Below the pieces are notes generated by a model, which was given only the letters and a program-made list of their open reading frames with translations, ran no database searches and had not been told where the DNA came from. DNA of 57,398 bases from Shewanella sp. OPT22 (GTDB lineage Bacteria > Pseudomonadota > Gammaproteobacteria > Enterobacterales > Shewanellaceae), in contig NZ_PGVH01000006.1 in assembly GCF_004168585.1 (NCBI RefSeq), positions 67,667 to 125,064 on the forward strand, in the 5' to 3' direction. Of this stretch, positions 48,786 through 57,398 are shown piece by piece. The position numbers and the translations under genes were made by a program. Every line of letters starts with the position of its first letter. The stretch's first letter is position 1.

Positions 48786-50114
48786 ATGAAAAGGGAATTA
48801 AGTGCGTTAGTTTTTGGTTTAATGCTTGCCGGCTGCGGAGGTAGCAGCGGCAGCAAGAAAGATGATTCTGCAAAAGCTGTTACACCACCAACACCAACAG
48901 TTTCTGCTGAGACTGTTTATCGTGCTGCTAAATGCGATATTGAAACACCTGCTTCAAATGTTCGTTTTTTTGTTCACGAAAAAAATGGAGGGTTACTTTC
49001 TGAAGCCCAATCGCAATCAGGTGCCGTTTCTATTCCTTGGGGTGATAATGCTCAGCATTTAACGATTGCATATGAAGATATAAGTTCGGATGGAAGCAAA
49101 ACACTCAGTATAAGATCCGAATTAGAACTCACTTCGGGGGATTTAGGTAAAATCACCTTATTTGATTCTCGATTAAACCAACAATGTAATTGTCAAAATG
49201 TAACGTTTGACCTTAGCCAAATTCGCAGCTTTTATAGTGATGATTACTACGATATTTTTATTGATAGTTCTCGAGCATATGGTAGTGAGATATTCACTAC
49301 TGAATTCTGTGCTTCTGGAGATTCGCTTAGCCCTGTTTCTGTGATCATACGTCCTATATCTGACGGAGAACGAGGCGCAGTAGCTAGAATAGAGCTTGAT
49401 CAACATGTCACTGGTTCTGTCATTCAGCTAACCCCAAATTTATTTGATGCAGAAGAGAATCAAGGGCGCATTGTGAATGTGGCTTCGAATCGAGAGCAGC
49501 AAAACTTTTGGACGTTTGCCAGAACTGAACATGGACACGAAGGGTATTCTTCACATGGTGCTTATATACCACAAATTTATCCCGGCATCTTTGATAATAA
49601 CTATATAGAAACGAGCAGCTTTGATACGATTTTTTCGAACGAGTCTAGCTATGTCGAGTATTACACCAGTAAAAGTGAAAAAATTGTTGATATTGCAGCG
49701 ACGTATGACATGACGCTGCCTGAAAAAGAAAGCGGCTATACTCTACTTGCCGAGACAAGAGAATTACTGGAAGGTTTTGGTGTTGGCAGTGAAACGGAAT
49801 ATGACTTTGCGGGCAGCCATGCTGGTTATCAAGAACTCTATATGAGACTTTATGGTGACGATATACCTAGCTGGCGTGTTTACGCACCAATTAAAGGACA
49901 AATACCAGAGCTATCTTTACCCTCTGATATTGAACAACAGTTTGATACTGACAAAAGTGCAAGCTTCATTCTAATTCTGTCTCAATATAACACCTCTGGG
50001 ACGTTCAACGATTACCGAGCAGAACGAGCTAAATTTAGTAAAAGTGACTCTTTACTGTGGCCGGCATATTTTGATAATCACCAAAGAGACTCAATTCGTA
50101 TCGTAAATAATTAA
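48786..50114 (+). CDS. Lipoprotein of unknown function
   Basis: Protein of 442 residues, not recognised. A lipoprotein signal ends in LAGC (Cys 17), followed by a Gly/Ser linker with Lys and Asp and a Pro/Thr-rich spacer (residues 18-40). The rest looks beta-rich and acidic, with Cys at about 50, 134, 136 and 173 that could form disulfides. Asp at position +2 is absent (Gly follows Cys), so outer-membrane sorting is expected. It lies alone between the LplT-PlsC gene and mnmH, with its stop overlapping mnmH by 4 bases. Confidence 0.75.
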   Translation: MKRELSALVFGLMLAGCGGSSGSKKDDSAKAVTPPTPTVSAETVYRAAKCDIETPASNVRFFVHEKNGGLLSEAQSQSGAVSIPWGDNAQHLTIAYEDISSDGSKTLSIRSELELTSGDLGKITLFDSRLNQQCNCQNVTFDLSQIRSFYSDDYYDIFIDSSRAYGSEIFTTEFCASGDSLSPVSVIIRPISDGERGAVARIELDQHVTGSVIQLTPNLFDAEENQGRIVNVASNREQQNFWTFARTEHGHEGYSSHGAYIPQIYPGIFDNNYIETSSFDTIFSNESSYVEYYTSKSEKIVDIAATYDMTLPEKESGYTLLAETRELLEGFGVGSETEYDFAGSHAGYQELYMRLYGDDIPSWRVYAPIKGQIPELSLPSDIEQQFDTDKSASFILILSQYNTSGTFNDYRAERAKFSKSDSLLWPAYFDNHQRDSIRIVNN

Positions 50115-51151
50115 GAGCGTTTTTTACTCAACTGATACTCATACATAGGGTCGTAATACTTTTCTAAAAGTAATTGAATCCATGCACAATGAAGGGCAAC
50201 CGAGTTTCGACTCTGTTGCTCTTTTAAAGCTTCTAGCATGATATTTTTAATTTGCTGATGAAGCTGCCCACCTAAACGCTTTTTGATTTTATCGACACCA
50301 GCAAGTAAGTATTGTGAGAAAGCGCTAAACCCAATCTCGTCGCCTTTCATTTCTCTGTATCGAGCTGTCATTGATATCACGTAGTCTCTCAAAATTCGAT
50401 CAACTCGTTCATCCAAGTTGGCTTCAATTACGATGGTTGATGCGTTTTGCATGGCTTGATAAAAACATTGAGGGACTGCACTTCGACCAATCAAATAACT
50501 CTCGTCTTCTAATACTATAGTCTCATGGTCACAGGCTTGATGTTGGAGCAAATTGACTGCTAAGTGGTTTTCGAAATTAATTTGTGTGGGCTGTGGCGTA
50601 ATATTCATACCAAAGCTGGAACCTCGGTGATTGGCTAAGCCTTCTAAATCGATGCTGTCGACTCGACGATTAATGTATTCTGTTTTACCGCTACCCGTTT
50701 TACCGCACACAATCAACATTGGTCTTTGGCTGGCTTGTTCAATTGTTTCAATTAAAAACTGGCGCATGGCTTTGTAGCCGCCTTCGATGTAAGGAATATC
50801 AAAGCCTTCCGTGTGCATCCAGTTTTGGCTGATTTGAGAGCGTAGCCCCCCACGAAAGCAATAAAAGTAACCGTCGGGGTGTGACTCGGAAAACGAACGC
50901 CAAGCACTGATTCGTTGTTGCTTGATTGCACCACTGACTAAACGGTGCCCCAGTTCGACGGCGGCGTGTTGGCCATGTTGTTTATAACAAATTCCGACTT
51001 GAGTACGTTCATCATCTGTCATCAATGAATGATTGGTTGTGTTAGGAAATGCACCTTTAGTAAATTCAATAGGGGCACGTACATCCATTAATGGACGTTG
51101 CTCAACCAATAGCTTCGCATATTCCGACTTTTGAATAATGTTAATGGCCAA
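50111..51151 (-). CDS. mnmH: tRNA 2-selenouridine synthase
   Basis: Enzyme (SelU/MnmH) that replaces sulfur by selenium in wobble 2-thiouridine of some tRNAs, using selenophosphate. The 346 residues comprise an N-terminal rhodanese domain with MDVRAPIEF and the active loop YCFRGGLRS, and a P-loop domain with CGKTGSGKTEYI. Start codon TTG at 51151 with AAGGAG 10 bases upstream inside the end of selD. Directly follows selD, its selenium donor supplier. Confidence 0.93.
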   Translation of the reverse strand: MAINIIQKSEYAKLLVEQRPLMDVRAPIEFTKGAFPNTTNHSLMTDDERTQVGICYKQHGQHAAVELGHRLVSGAIKQQRISAWRSFSESHPDGYFYCFRGGLRSQISQNWMHTEGFDIPYIEGGYKAMRQFLIETIEQASQRPMLIVCGKTGSGKTEYINRRVDSIDLEGLANHRGSSFGMNITPQPTQINFENHLAVNLLQHQACDHETIVLEDESYLIGRSAVPQCFYQAMQNASTIVIEANLDERVDRILRDYVISMTARYREMKGDEIGFSAFSQYLLAGVDKIKKRLGGQLHQQIKNIMLEALKEQQSRNSVALHCAWIQLLLEKYYDPMYEYQLSKKRS

Positions 51152-51153
51152 GG

Positions 51154-52209
51154 TTAACGAACTCCTTGGATATTTACTTGATACGATTGCGTTAGCTCAG
51201 TAAATTCGCCTAAACAATGCACTTCTATGTGGTTTTGATTGAGTAAGGCTCTAACTGCAATGTCGCTATCTTTGGATACCGCTATTAATAAACCGCCGCT
51301 AGTCTGAGGATCACAAACAATGGCTTGTTGCTGGTTAGTGAGTGGAGATAGGTGCTGCCCGTAACTGTCAAAGTTGCGTTGACTCCCTCCAGGAATTGAG
51401 CCTTGCTCCAAGTAAAACTCTGTTTGTGGCAGTAACGGGATGGCGTTGAAATGAATGTTAGCTGATAGGTTTGCGCCTTGACACATTTCCACTAAATGAC
51501 CGCCCAGACCAAAACCTGTTACGTCAGTCATGGCCGTTACACCTTTAATCTTCGCCAATTCAGTGCCAATAACGTTGAGTTGGCACATGGCCTCAATTGC
51601 GATCTGACTGTCTTGCTCACGCATCAACTTTTTCTTTTGTGCGGTAGTGTGAATACCAATGCCAATAGGCTTAGTTAGAAAAAGTTTGTCACCTGCTTTT
51701 GCCGTGCTGTTTTGCTTTAAATGTGTCAGTGCAACATGCCCAGTAACGGCTAAACCAAATATCGGTTCTGGCGCATCAATGCTATGTCCACCCGCCAACA
51801 TGATCCCAGCATCATTGCAAGCTTGACGACCACCATCAATAACCTTTGCAGCGATGTCTGCACTCAAGACATTTATCGGCCAGCCAAAAATCGCAATCGC
51901 CATGATAGGAGTGCCACCCATGGCATAAATATCACTAATGGCATTAGTTGCGGCAATTCGACCAAACGTAAATGGATCATCGACAATGGGCATAAAAAAG
52001 TCGGTAGTACTTATTATTCCGGTCTGCTCATTGAGTCGATACACCGCTGCATCGTCACGAGTATCATTACCCACCAGTAAGTTTTCATCAGAAAAACGAG
52101 GAAGCTCGGTCGAGAGAATTTTAGATAGAACGTTCGGTGATATCTTGCAACCGCAGCCTGCGCCATGGCTGTATTCCGTTAACTTCACATTCACTTTATC
52201 TTCTGACAT
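51154..52209 (-). CDS. selD: Selenide, water dikinase SelD
   Basis: Makes selenophosphate from selenide and ATP. The 351 residues begin with the Gly-rich active segment [12 protein letters not shown], with Cys 19 in the place that is Sec in some orthologues. [40 protein letters not shown] and [11 protein letters not shown] follow in order. It lies 2 bases upstream of mnmH. Since selA and selB are not in the window, only the tRNA-selenation use is directly supported. Confidence 0.95.
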   Translation of the reverse strand: MSEDKVNVKLTEYSHGAGCGCKISPNVLSKILSTELPRFSDENLLVGNDTRDDAAVYRLNEQTGIISTTDFFMPIVDDPFTFGRIAATNAISDIYAMGGTPIMAIAIFGWPINVLSADIAAKVIDGGRQACNDAGIMLAGGHSIDAPEPIFGLAVTGHVALTHLKQNSTAKAGDKLFLTKPIGIGIHTTAQKKKLMREQDSQIAIEAMCQLNVIGTELAKIKGVTAMTDVTGFGLGGHLVEMCQGANLSANIHFNAIPLLPQTEFYLEQGSIPGGSQRNFDSYGQHLSPLTNQQQAIVCDPQTSGGLLIAVSKDSDIAVRALLNQNHIEVHCLGEFTELTQSYQVNIQGVR

Positions 52210-52265
52210 AGTAGCAACTTAACCTAAGCTTTGGAAAAGGGGAGGAGTCACCATCATAACTAAAG

Positions 52266-52309
52266 GTCAAAAAAAAAGCACTGATTTAGATAGTCCAAAT
52301 CAGTGCTTT
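52266..52309 (-). terminator. Rho-independent terminator after the desaturase gene
   Basis: Perfect 13-bp stem, arms 52275-52287 and 52297-52309, loop of 9; on the minus strand a run of nine T follows (complement of 52266-52274). It lies 19 bases past the desaturase stop and upstream of selD. Confidence 0.9.
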
Positions 52310-52328
52310 AAATGACAGCAAATAATCT

Positions 52329-53435
52329 TTAGCTGTAGTTGGCTTGAAGTGTTCGCCAATGCTTCTTTTGAGATTTGAAGTTGGCTTTCAGTTCAGCCAC
52401 TTGTTCGGCTAATTCTGAATGTGCAATCTGTTGACGCTTTGCATCGAGCAATGCTTTTTTAGCCGTGTAATACTTCAAAAGGTAAGATTTAAGTAATTCA
52501 TATTCCTCTTGCAGTTTAGCCACCACTTCTTCTGCGTTTGGCAAATGGGCCACTTTATGTTGTGTTTTAAGCATTTGCATCTGCAGTTTTGCTGCTTCAA
52601 TACGTTCTTGTGGTACTTTACGTAGATCTGACGCCATACCAATATAGCTTAACCCTTTGATCAGCCATTTTGTCGGATCGTAATGCCACCATCGAATACC
52701 ATTTCGATAGTCATTTTCAAAGATATGATGGAAGTTATGATAGCCTTCACCGTAGGTAAATACTGCTAAAATACCATTGTCACGAGCCGTATTTTTGTTG
52801 GTATAAGGCTGAGTACCCCAAATATGAGCAAGTGAGTTAATAAAGAAAGTACAGTGATGCACAACCACTAAACGGAATACGCCTGCAATGATCAGCATTG
52901 AGAAAATATCGCCGTTCAACCAACCTAAAAAGGCAGGTAAGCCGATATTCATTAAAATCGTTAGCAACAGATAGTGTTTGTGTTGCCATGCAACGATTTT
53001 ATCTTTTTGTAGATCACGAACGTTGTTGTAATCGTGGTAGCGAGAAGCTTGGTATTCACGCAACATCCAACCAATATGGCTATACCAGAATCCCATCTTT
53101 GCTGAATAAGGATCTTTATCGTTATTATCAACATGTTTGTGGTGAACACGATGATCCGATGACCAATGTAAGGCACTGTTTTGCAGTGCTAATGCACCAC
53201 CGAGTGCATAAAAAAGTCGAACAACCGCATTAGCCTTATAAGCTTTATGCGACCATAGGCGATGATAACCGCCAGTAATGGATAATCCACTGTAAAACGC
53301 TAAGCCTACAAATGTAAGCCATTCAATAAGTTCAAATCCATGAGTGAAGCCACGCCAAGGCATTAAAATGGCGGCAGCAGTGAATGTAGCTATGAAAAGC
53401 GTGATATTTAACCAAATAAAGGGAGGTTTTTTCAT
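52329..53435 (-). CDS. Membrane acyl-CoA/acyl-lipid desaturase
   Basis: Integral membrane di-iron desaturase of 368 residues that would place a double bond in saturated acyl chains, typically at carbon 9. The three His boxes are HRLWSH (58-63), HRVHH (95-99) and HNFHH near residue 235, and the membrane helices fit a stearoyl-CoA desaturase. The C-terminus (from about 285) is a long charged helical, coiled-coil-like segment. It is divergent from fabR with a FabR-type operator in its 5' region. Confidence 0.92.
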   Translation of the reverse strand: MKKPPFIWLNITLFIATFTAAAILMPWRGFTHGFELIEWLTFVGLAFYSGLSITGGYHRLWSHKAYKANAVVRLFYALGGALALQNSALHWSSDHRVHHKHVDNNDKDPYSAKMGFWYSHIGWMLREYQASRYHDYNNVRDLQKDKIVAWQHKHYLLLTILMNIGLPAFLGWLNGDIFSMLIIAGVFRLVVVHHCTFFINSLAHIWGTQPYTNKNTARDNGILAVFTYGEGYHNFHHIFENDYRNGIRWWHYDPTKWLIKGLSYIGMASDLRKVPQERIEAAKLQMQMLKTQHKVAHLPNAEEVVAKLQEEYELLKSYLLKYYTAKKALLDAKRQQIAHSELAEQVAELKANFKSQKKHWRTLQANYS

Positions 53436-53455
53436 TATTTTAATAATTAAGTTTG

Positions 53456-53473
53456 AGCGTACAACTGTTCGCT
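53456..53473. promoter_or_regulatory. FabR-type operator
   Basis: AGCGTACAACTGTTCGCT agrees with the FabR recognition pattern known from enterobacterial fabA and fabB promoters (AGCGTACA, two bases, TGTTCGCT as I recall it). It lies 21 bases before the desaturase start, in the divergent gap to fabR. Repression of the desaturase by FabR is the expected result. Confidence 0.75.
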
Positions 53474-53618
53474 AATTTACTCCATAGTATAGTATCTGGT
53501 CAAGGAAAAGCTTATTTTTGTGACATTGAGTAGATATGGTATTTTGCGAGATCACAGGCTGCGTTTTGATGACGTTCAGGTTATTATCCTCACGCACAAA
53601 AGAAATAAAGGAACATTA

Positions 53619-54245
53619 ATGGGAATTCGAGCACAGCAAAAAGAAAAAACACGTCGAGCACTAGTCGATGCTGCATTTAGTCAATTAAGTGCCGAACGTA
53701 GTTTTTCTAGTTTGAGCTTGCGCGAAGTAGCTAGGGAAGCGCAAATTGCACCAACCTCATTTTATCGTCATTTCAAAGACATGAATGAACTGGGTTTAAC
53801 CATGGTTGATGAAGGTGGCTTAACTCTCAGACAATTGATGCGCAAAGGCCGTCAACGTGCTGAAGAAGGGGGAAGTGTGATTCAAATCTCCGTAGATACC
53901 TTTATGGAAGTATTAGAATCAAACCCGAACGTATTTCGTATCCTTCTACATGAGCGTTCAGGCACATCGGCACCATTTCGTGCAGCTGTAGCAAGGGAGA
54001 TTGAGCATTTTATCTCTGAATTAGCGCACTACACTGAGCAAACCACTAAGCTCTCGGCTAATCTAGCAAGAACTCAAGCTGAAGCATTAGTCACATTGGT
54101 GTTTAATGCTGGTGCAGAGGCATTAGATATGAACAAAGCAGAGCGTAAAAGAGTCGCTGATGGACTAGTGTTAAAGCTAAGAGTCGTGATTAAAGGTGTG
54201 CAGGCCGTTCATCACAAATCTGAACATACTCACAAAAAAGTGTAA
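53619..54245 (+). CDS. fabR: HTH-type transcriptional repressor FabR
   Basis: TetR-family repressor of 208 residues that controls unsaturated fatty acid genes in response to acyl-thioester pools. The start is ATG 53619 with AAAGGA before it; the frame open to 53520 has no such site. [23 protein letters not shown] then [20 protein letters not shown]. The C-terminal region with [14 protein letters not shown] fits FabR. Divergent from the desaturase. Confidence 0.93.
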   Translation: MGIRAQQKEKTRRALVDAAFSQLSAERSFSSLSLREVAREAQIAPTSFYRHFKDMNELGLTMVDEGGLTLRQLMRKGRQRAEEGGSVIQISVDTFMEVLESNPNVFRILLHERSGTSAPFRAAVAREIEHFISELAHYTEQTTKLSANLARTQAEALVTLVFNAGAEALDMNKAERKRVADGLVLKLRVVIKGVQAVHHKSEHTHKKV

Positions 54246-54256
54246 GCCACCGTTAA

Positions 54257-54284
54257 AATGCCCGAAACGAGTGATTCAGGCATT
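54257..54284. terminator. Bidirectional hairpin between fabR and trmA
   Basis: Arms AATGCC (54257-54262) and GGCATT (54279-54284), extended by three more pairs past one mismatch, loop of 8. It lies in the 54-base gap between the convergent genes. No strong U-tract. Confidence 0.45.
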
Positions 54285-54299
54285 ATCTATATTTAGGTT

Positions 54300-55397
54300 C
54301 TAGATTCTTTCCAGCAAAACACCCGCTTCCATATGGTCGGTATATGGGAATTGGTCAAATAATGCAAAACGACTGATTTTATGAGTCTTGCTTAACGTTT
54401 TCAGGTTGTCTTCCAGCGTCGAAGGATTGCACGAAATGTATAAGATGCGCTCATACCCTTGCACGAGGGAGAGGGTGTTTTCATCTAGTCCCGCACGCGG
54501 TGGATCGACAAAAATAGTGTTGCAATCATAACTGTCTAAATCAACATCTTTCAAACGACGATAACTTCGCTTTTTCGCCATGGCATCACTAAAGTCTTCA
54601 GCTGACATTCGAATGATGGTCAGGTTATCAATGTTATTCTCAGCAATATTATATTGTGCTGACTCAACTGAGGGTTTAGCGAGTTCAGTCGCTAATACTT
54701 TCTTAAAGTTTTGCGCCAGTGCAATTGAGAAGTTACCGTTACCACAATAGAGCTCTAGTAGGTCGCCTGTTGAGTTTTTTGTCGCATCTAACGACCACTC
54801 TAACATTTTACAAGCTACCGTAGCATTTGGCTGAGTAAAGCTGTTTTCAACTTGCTTATAAATGTAGTTTTTGTCGTTCACAGGTAATGACTCAATGACA
54901 AAATCATTTCCAAGAGTAATTTTTTGTTTGCGGGCACGGCCAATAAAATTAATATTAAAGCGTTGAGATAATGTTTCTTGTAAAGCTGTTATATGTTGTT
55001 GCCAATCAGCATCAAGTTGACGATGGTAAAGCAGGGAGACGAGTATCTCGCCACTGAGTGTAGATAAGAAGTCAACCTGGAAGAGTTTATGGCGCAGGCT
55101 TGAGTTAGGCTTTAGTGCATCGATTAAGATTGGCATTACTTCATTAATCAAAGCACTGGCAGGTAAATAGGTATCGCAACGGACTTTTTGCTTTTCAATA
55201 TTATCAAACATGTAGTAATACAAATCATCACCGTCATGCCAGACTCTAAACTCAGCACGCATTCTATAGTGCTCAGTTGGTGATGCAAAAACCTCAAGCT
55301 CTGGCGCACAGTATGTGCTAAACAAATCTGTTAATTTTTGTGTCTTAACACTAAGCTGTTCTTCATATAAAGAAGGTTCCATCGCTGCGAAATTCAT
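54300..55397 (-). CDS. trmA: tRNA (uracil-5-)-methyltransferase TrmA
   Basis: SAM-dependent enzyme that makes ribothymidine 54 in tRNA. Start chosen at ATG 55397 ([14 protein letters not shown]), giving about 365 residues like E. coli TrmA; ATG 55406 is possible. Markers are SHYR-like [32 protein letters not shown]-like [28 protein letters not shown] (SAM site), [10 protein letters not shown] and the catalytic Cys in [12 protein letters not shown]. Divergent from murI. Confidence 0.95.
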   Translation of the reverse strand: MNFAAMEPSLYEEQLSVKTQKLTDLFSTYCAPELEVFASPTEHYRMRAEFRVWHDGDDLYYYMFDNIEKQKVRCDTYLPASALINEVMPILIDALKPNSSLRHKLFQVDFLSTLSGEILVSLLYHRQLDADWQQHITALQETLSQRFNINFIGRARKQKITLGNDFVIESLPVNDKNYIYKQVENSFTQPNATVACKMLEWSLDATKNSTGDLLELYCGNGNFSIALAQNFKKVLATELAKPSVESAQYNIAENNIDNLTIIRMSAEDFSDAMAKKRSYRRLKDVDLDSYDCNTIFVDPPRAGLDENTLSLVQGYERILYISCNPSTLEDNLKTLSKTHKISRFALFDQFPYTDHMEAGVLLERI

Positions 55398-55475
55398 ATA
55401 CTGCATTACCTGTGTGTAAATTTGGGCGCAAATTATTATACTACTCATGACTAATGTCCATCATAAGGTTATAAA

Positions 55476-56291
55476 TTGACAGACCCCATTCTCGTTTTTG
55501 ACTCCGGTATCGGTGGTTTATCGGTACTTTCAGAAATTCGCAAACAATTACCTCAACAAGATTTTATCTATTTGTTTGATAATGCTCGTTTGCCTTATGG
55601 GGAACTGGAAGAAGCTGAGCTTAAGACGGGGGCAATTAAACTCATTGTCGATTTGGTTGATAGACATAGAGCCAAACTGGCTGTAATTGCATGCAATACG
55701 GCAAGCACGATAATTTTACCTGAGTTAAGAGAGCGCCTTTCTATCCCTGTCGTTGGTGTTGTGCCAGCCATCAAGCCAGCAAGCGAACAAACAAAAACGC
55801 AGCATATTGCAGTGATTGCGACTCCTGCCACTATTAAACGAGATTACACCAAGAATCTGATTGATACTTTTGCATCGAACTGCAAGGTTGAGCTTCTTGC
55901 GTCATCCGAACTTGTGAGGTTAGCGGAAGAGAAGCTATCCGGTGGTGAGGTTTTACAAAGTGAAGTAAAAAAAATTGTTAAACCAATCGTTAATACAAAT
56001 GTCGATACGTTAGTTCTCGGGTGTACGCATTTCCCTCTATTAAAAGAAGAGTTAAATTTAGCGTTAAATAAAAAAGTAAAATTGTTAGATTCGGGAACAG
56101 CGATAGCCAATCGAATTATTCAATTACTCAATATAGATAGCAACACAGAGAGTTTAAGTGAAAGGGCGGAGGCTGCAGGCAGAGTCAATATTATTGGAGT
56201 ACATACTACCGCTTCAATTAATATTGGATTAGAGGCTTCGTTACGACAAAATGGTTTTACCGAAATCGAACCTTATAAAAAAGCCCGCTGA
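55476..56291 (+). CDS. murI: Glutamate racemase MurI
   Basis: Cofactor-independent racemase giving D-glutamate for peptidoglycan. The 271 residues carry the two catalytic Cys motifs ACNTAS (near residue 73) and GCTHFPLL (near 184), with the N-terminal DSGIGGLSVL. The start is TTG 55476 with AAGG upstream. Its stop codon lies inside the following terminator stem. The rRNA operon lies beyond, as in E. coli. Confidence 0.95.
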   Translation: MTDPILVFDSGIGGLSVLSEIRKQLPQQDFIYLFDNARLPYGELEEAELKTGAIKLIVDLVDRHRAKLAVIACNTASTIILPELRERLSIPVVGVVPAIKPASEQTKTQHIAVIATPATIKRDYTKNLIDTFASNCKVELLASSELVRLAEEKLSGGEVLQSEVKKIVKPIVNTNVDTLVLGCTHFPLLKEELNLALNKKVKLLDSGTAIANRIIQLLNIDSNTESLSERAEAAGRVNIIGVHTTASINIGLEASLRQNGFTEIEPYKKAR

Positions 56292-56305
56292 GTAGCGGGC
56301 TTTTT
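56280..56305 (+). terminator. Rho-independent terminator after murI
   Basis: Arms AAAGCCCGCT (56280-56289) and AGCGGGCTTT (56294-56303), loop GAGT, T-tract to 56305. It overlaps the murI stop codon. Confidence 0.9.
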
Positions 56306-56327
56306 CAATGAATCAATATAAAGAACG

Positions 56328-56768
56328 CTATTCCTGAGAGCCAGAATCCTGAGACTTAGCTTCACGAACTTTCAATGTTCTTTCCTGAAAATCATAATCG
56401 TTTAGTTTCTTCATGGCTTTATCTGCACCAGAAGCAGCCATTTCGACAAAGCCAAAACCTTTACGACGACCTGTTTTACGATCACGAACCAAACGAACTG
56501 ATGTAACGGCACCGAAATCATGAAATAGTTCTTTTACTTCATTTTCATGTACACGATACGGCAAGTTACCTACATAAAGGGTTTTAGTCGGTCCTTTATA
56601 AGGTGCATTTGAGTTGGTAGAGCCTGAACCTAATGCGACAAAAACGATGCTGGATAATACGACACCAATAATGAAAGCTGCATAGGCAGGAAGTTCAGGA
56701 CTGAGTTGGAAAATCGCAAATGCGCCAAGCACAGCGACAATCAATACAATAAGAAGTGACTTCTGCAT
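56328..56768 (-). CDS. Membrane-anchored RRM RNA-binding protein
   Basis: Protein of 146 residues from ATG 56768 (AGAG 8 bases upstream). Two N-terminal hydrophobic helices (residues 4-22 and 29-47) are followed by a linker and one RNA recognition motif: RNP2 LYVGNL at 64-69 and RNP1 KGFGFVEM at 103-110. Bacterial RRM proteins are small and usually soluble; here a membrane anchor precedes the RNA-binding face, which would be cytosolic if the hairpin model holds. Function unknown. Confidence 0.88.
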   Translation of the reverse strand: MQKSLLIVLIVAVLGAFAIFQLSPELPAYAAFIIGVVLSSIVFVALGSGSTNSNAPYKGPTKTLYVGNLPYRVHENEVKELFHDFGAVTSVRLVRDRKTGRRKGFGFVEMAASGADKAMKKLNDYDFQERTLKVREAKSQDSGSQE

Positions 56769-56984
56769 AGAATAATCTCTAAAAATAATCATAAGTGTTA
56801 AATAACTTAACTATGGTAATGAAAAATTAACCCATAAACCATAGCCTTGTTGAAAAAATAAGCGTTGCATGTAACAAAAATCATTGGATTTGTAGCGAAA
56901 AGATCCTCGAATGTGTCAAATTGAGCAAATTTACCACTGATCGTGCAAAAGCTCGGCAGTCATAAATAAAATTGAAAAAAGCCC

Positions 56985-57012
56985 TTGCACGGTTTCAGAA
57001 TCTCCCTATAAT
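56985..57012 (+). promoter_or_regulatory. rRNA promoter P1
   Basis: -35 TTGCAC (56985-56990), 16-base spacer, -10 TATAAT (57007-57012), followed by a GC-rich discriminator GCGCATCC typical of stringently controlled stable RNA promoters. An A-rich stretch (56962-56980) just upstream could act as an UP element. Confidence 0.85.
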
Positions 57013-57141
57013 GCGCATCCACTGACACGGCACAACAGCTTCTTAAGCGATTAAGCAGAAAGGTTGGCGAGTCGGGTTTAAAGCAAGTTTGAGTCAAATT
57101 GAACATACTTTAAACGGTCGAAAAAAACTTTGAAAAAAGTG

Positions 57142-57169
57142 TTGACGACCACAGGGAAATGCGTAGAAT
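57142..57169 (+). promoter_or_regulatory. rRNA promoter P2
   Basis: -35 TTGACG (57142-57147), 16-base spacer, -10 TAGAAT (57164-57169), discriminator ACGCAGCC. Second promoter in tandem with P1. Confidence 0.8.
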
Positions 57170-57207
57170 ACGCAGCCCTAGCCCGCTGAGAACAACGTTC
57201 CAACGGG

Positions 57208-57243
57208 GTGTTTCGAAAAACGAAACACATTGCTCTTTAACAA
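57208..57243 (+). promoter_or_regulatory. leader hairpin and boxA antitermination site
   Basis: Perfect 8-bp hairpin, arms GTGTTTCG (57208-57215) and CGAAACAC (57221-57228), loop AAAAA (boxB-like), directly followed by boxA TGCTCTTTAACAA (57231-57243). This boxB-boxA order is standard for rRNA antitermination by the Nus factors. Confidence 0.85.
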
Positions 57244-57398
57244 TATATCAAGCAAATCTGTGTGAGCACTCACAAAGATAGATTGTCTAAGTTATCCATC
57301 TTCGGATGAGGTAACCAAAAAATTTATCAATGATGATGTTCATGCAAACTTTCAAAACATTAATTTGTTTTGAACATGCAAATTTAATTAGTCTTTCG

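Larger units (their letters stand above)
56793..57398 (+). promoter_or_regulatory. rRNA operon promoter and leader region
   Basis: 606 bases with no gene. It holds two strong promoters, a hairpin, a boxA antiterminator site and a further inverted repeat at 57351-57374 (arms TTCAAAACA and TGTTTTGAA) that may be part of a processing stem. This layout is that of an rRNA operon leader; the 16S 5' end (AGAGTTTGATC) is not reached within the window. Confidence 0.85.

Noticed and set aside
57351-57398. 5' end of the 16S rRNA gene inside the window
   Set aside because: The conserved AGAGTTTGATC start is not present before the end. Only the leader is seen.

Overview
The window reads as a chromosomal segment of a marine gammaproteobacterium, most like Shewanella or a close relative (inference from gene order). 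The pointers are pepQ-yigZ-trkH-hemG, kbl-tdh next to waaA/kdkA, pckA-hslO-hslR back to back with gspC-N, nudE-cysQ, a desaturase divergent from fabR, trmA divergent from murI, an rRNA leader after murI, and a short PckA of about 513 residues. Vibrionaceae share several of these blocks, so the family is not certain. Coding density is high, and five convergent gene pairs overlap at their stop codons.

Layout. 1-3302: end of pepQ, yigZ, trkH, hemG. 3292-7961: accessory island with a broken M14 carboxypeptidase lipoprotein gene and four genes for a type III secretion export gate (sctR, S, T, U) with no other secretion genes beside them. 7951-11449: glpE, tdh, kbl and a TetR regulator. 11590-21430: lipopolysaccharide core locus: Kdo transferase, Kdo kinase, heptosyltransferase-like GT9, two CDP-glycerol glycerophosphotransferase-like proteins, a MurG-like and a GT4 glycosyltransferase, a HIT/cytidylyltransferase fusion, a GT25 protein and an acyltransferase. 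21478-27107: ZIP-like membrane protein, yhgN, a periplasmic GH63 glucosidase, ubiC, a FliL-like protein. 27275-30376: pckA, hslO, hslR. 30636-42365: a complete type II secretion operon gspC to gspN. 42575-44550: chemoreceptor pseudogene with two lesions. 44598-48721: yrfG, nudE, cysQ and an LplT-PlsC fusion. 48786-52209: unknown lipoprotein, mnmH and selD. 52329-56768: desaturase, fabR, trmA, murI and a membrane-anchored RRM protein. 56793-57398: rRNA operon promoters and leader; the 16S gene itself lies beyond the window.

How genes work together. The core locus contains a putative CDP-polyol synthase and two polyol-phosphate transferase-like enzymes, which together suggest a glycerophosphate-type decoration of the LPS core. 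The gsp operon would carry folded exoproteins across the outer membrane. FabR with its operator probably tunes desaturase expression. SelD and MnmH form a two-step tRNA selenation pathway.

The most unusual items are the isolated SctRSTU gate, whose SctU has NPNH instead of NPTH and an acidic tail of about 50 residues, the HIT/cytidylyltransferase fusion with a degenerate histidine triad, a ZIP-like fusion with an altered metal motif, an Asn-rich tail on GspJ, and a triple heptamer repeat that carries the ribosome binding site of the FliL-like gene.
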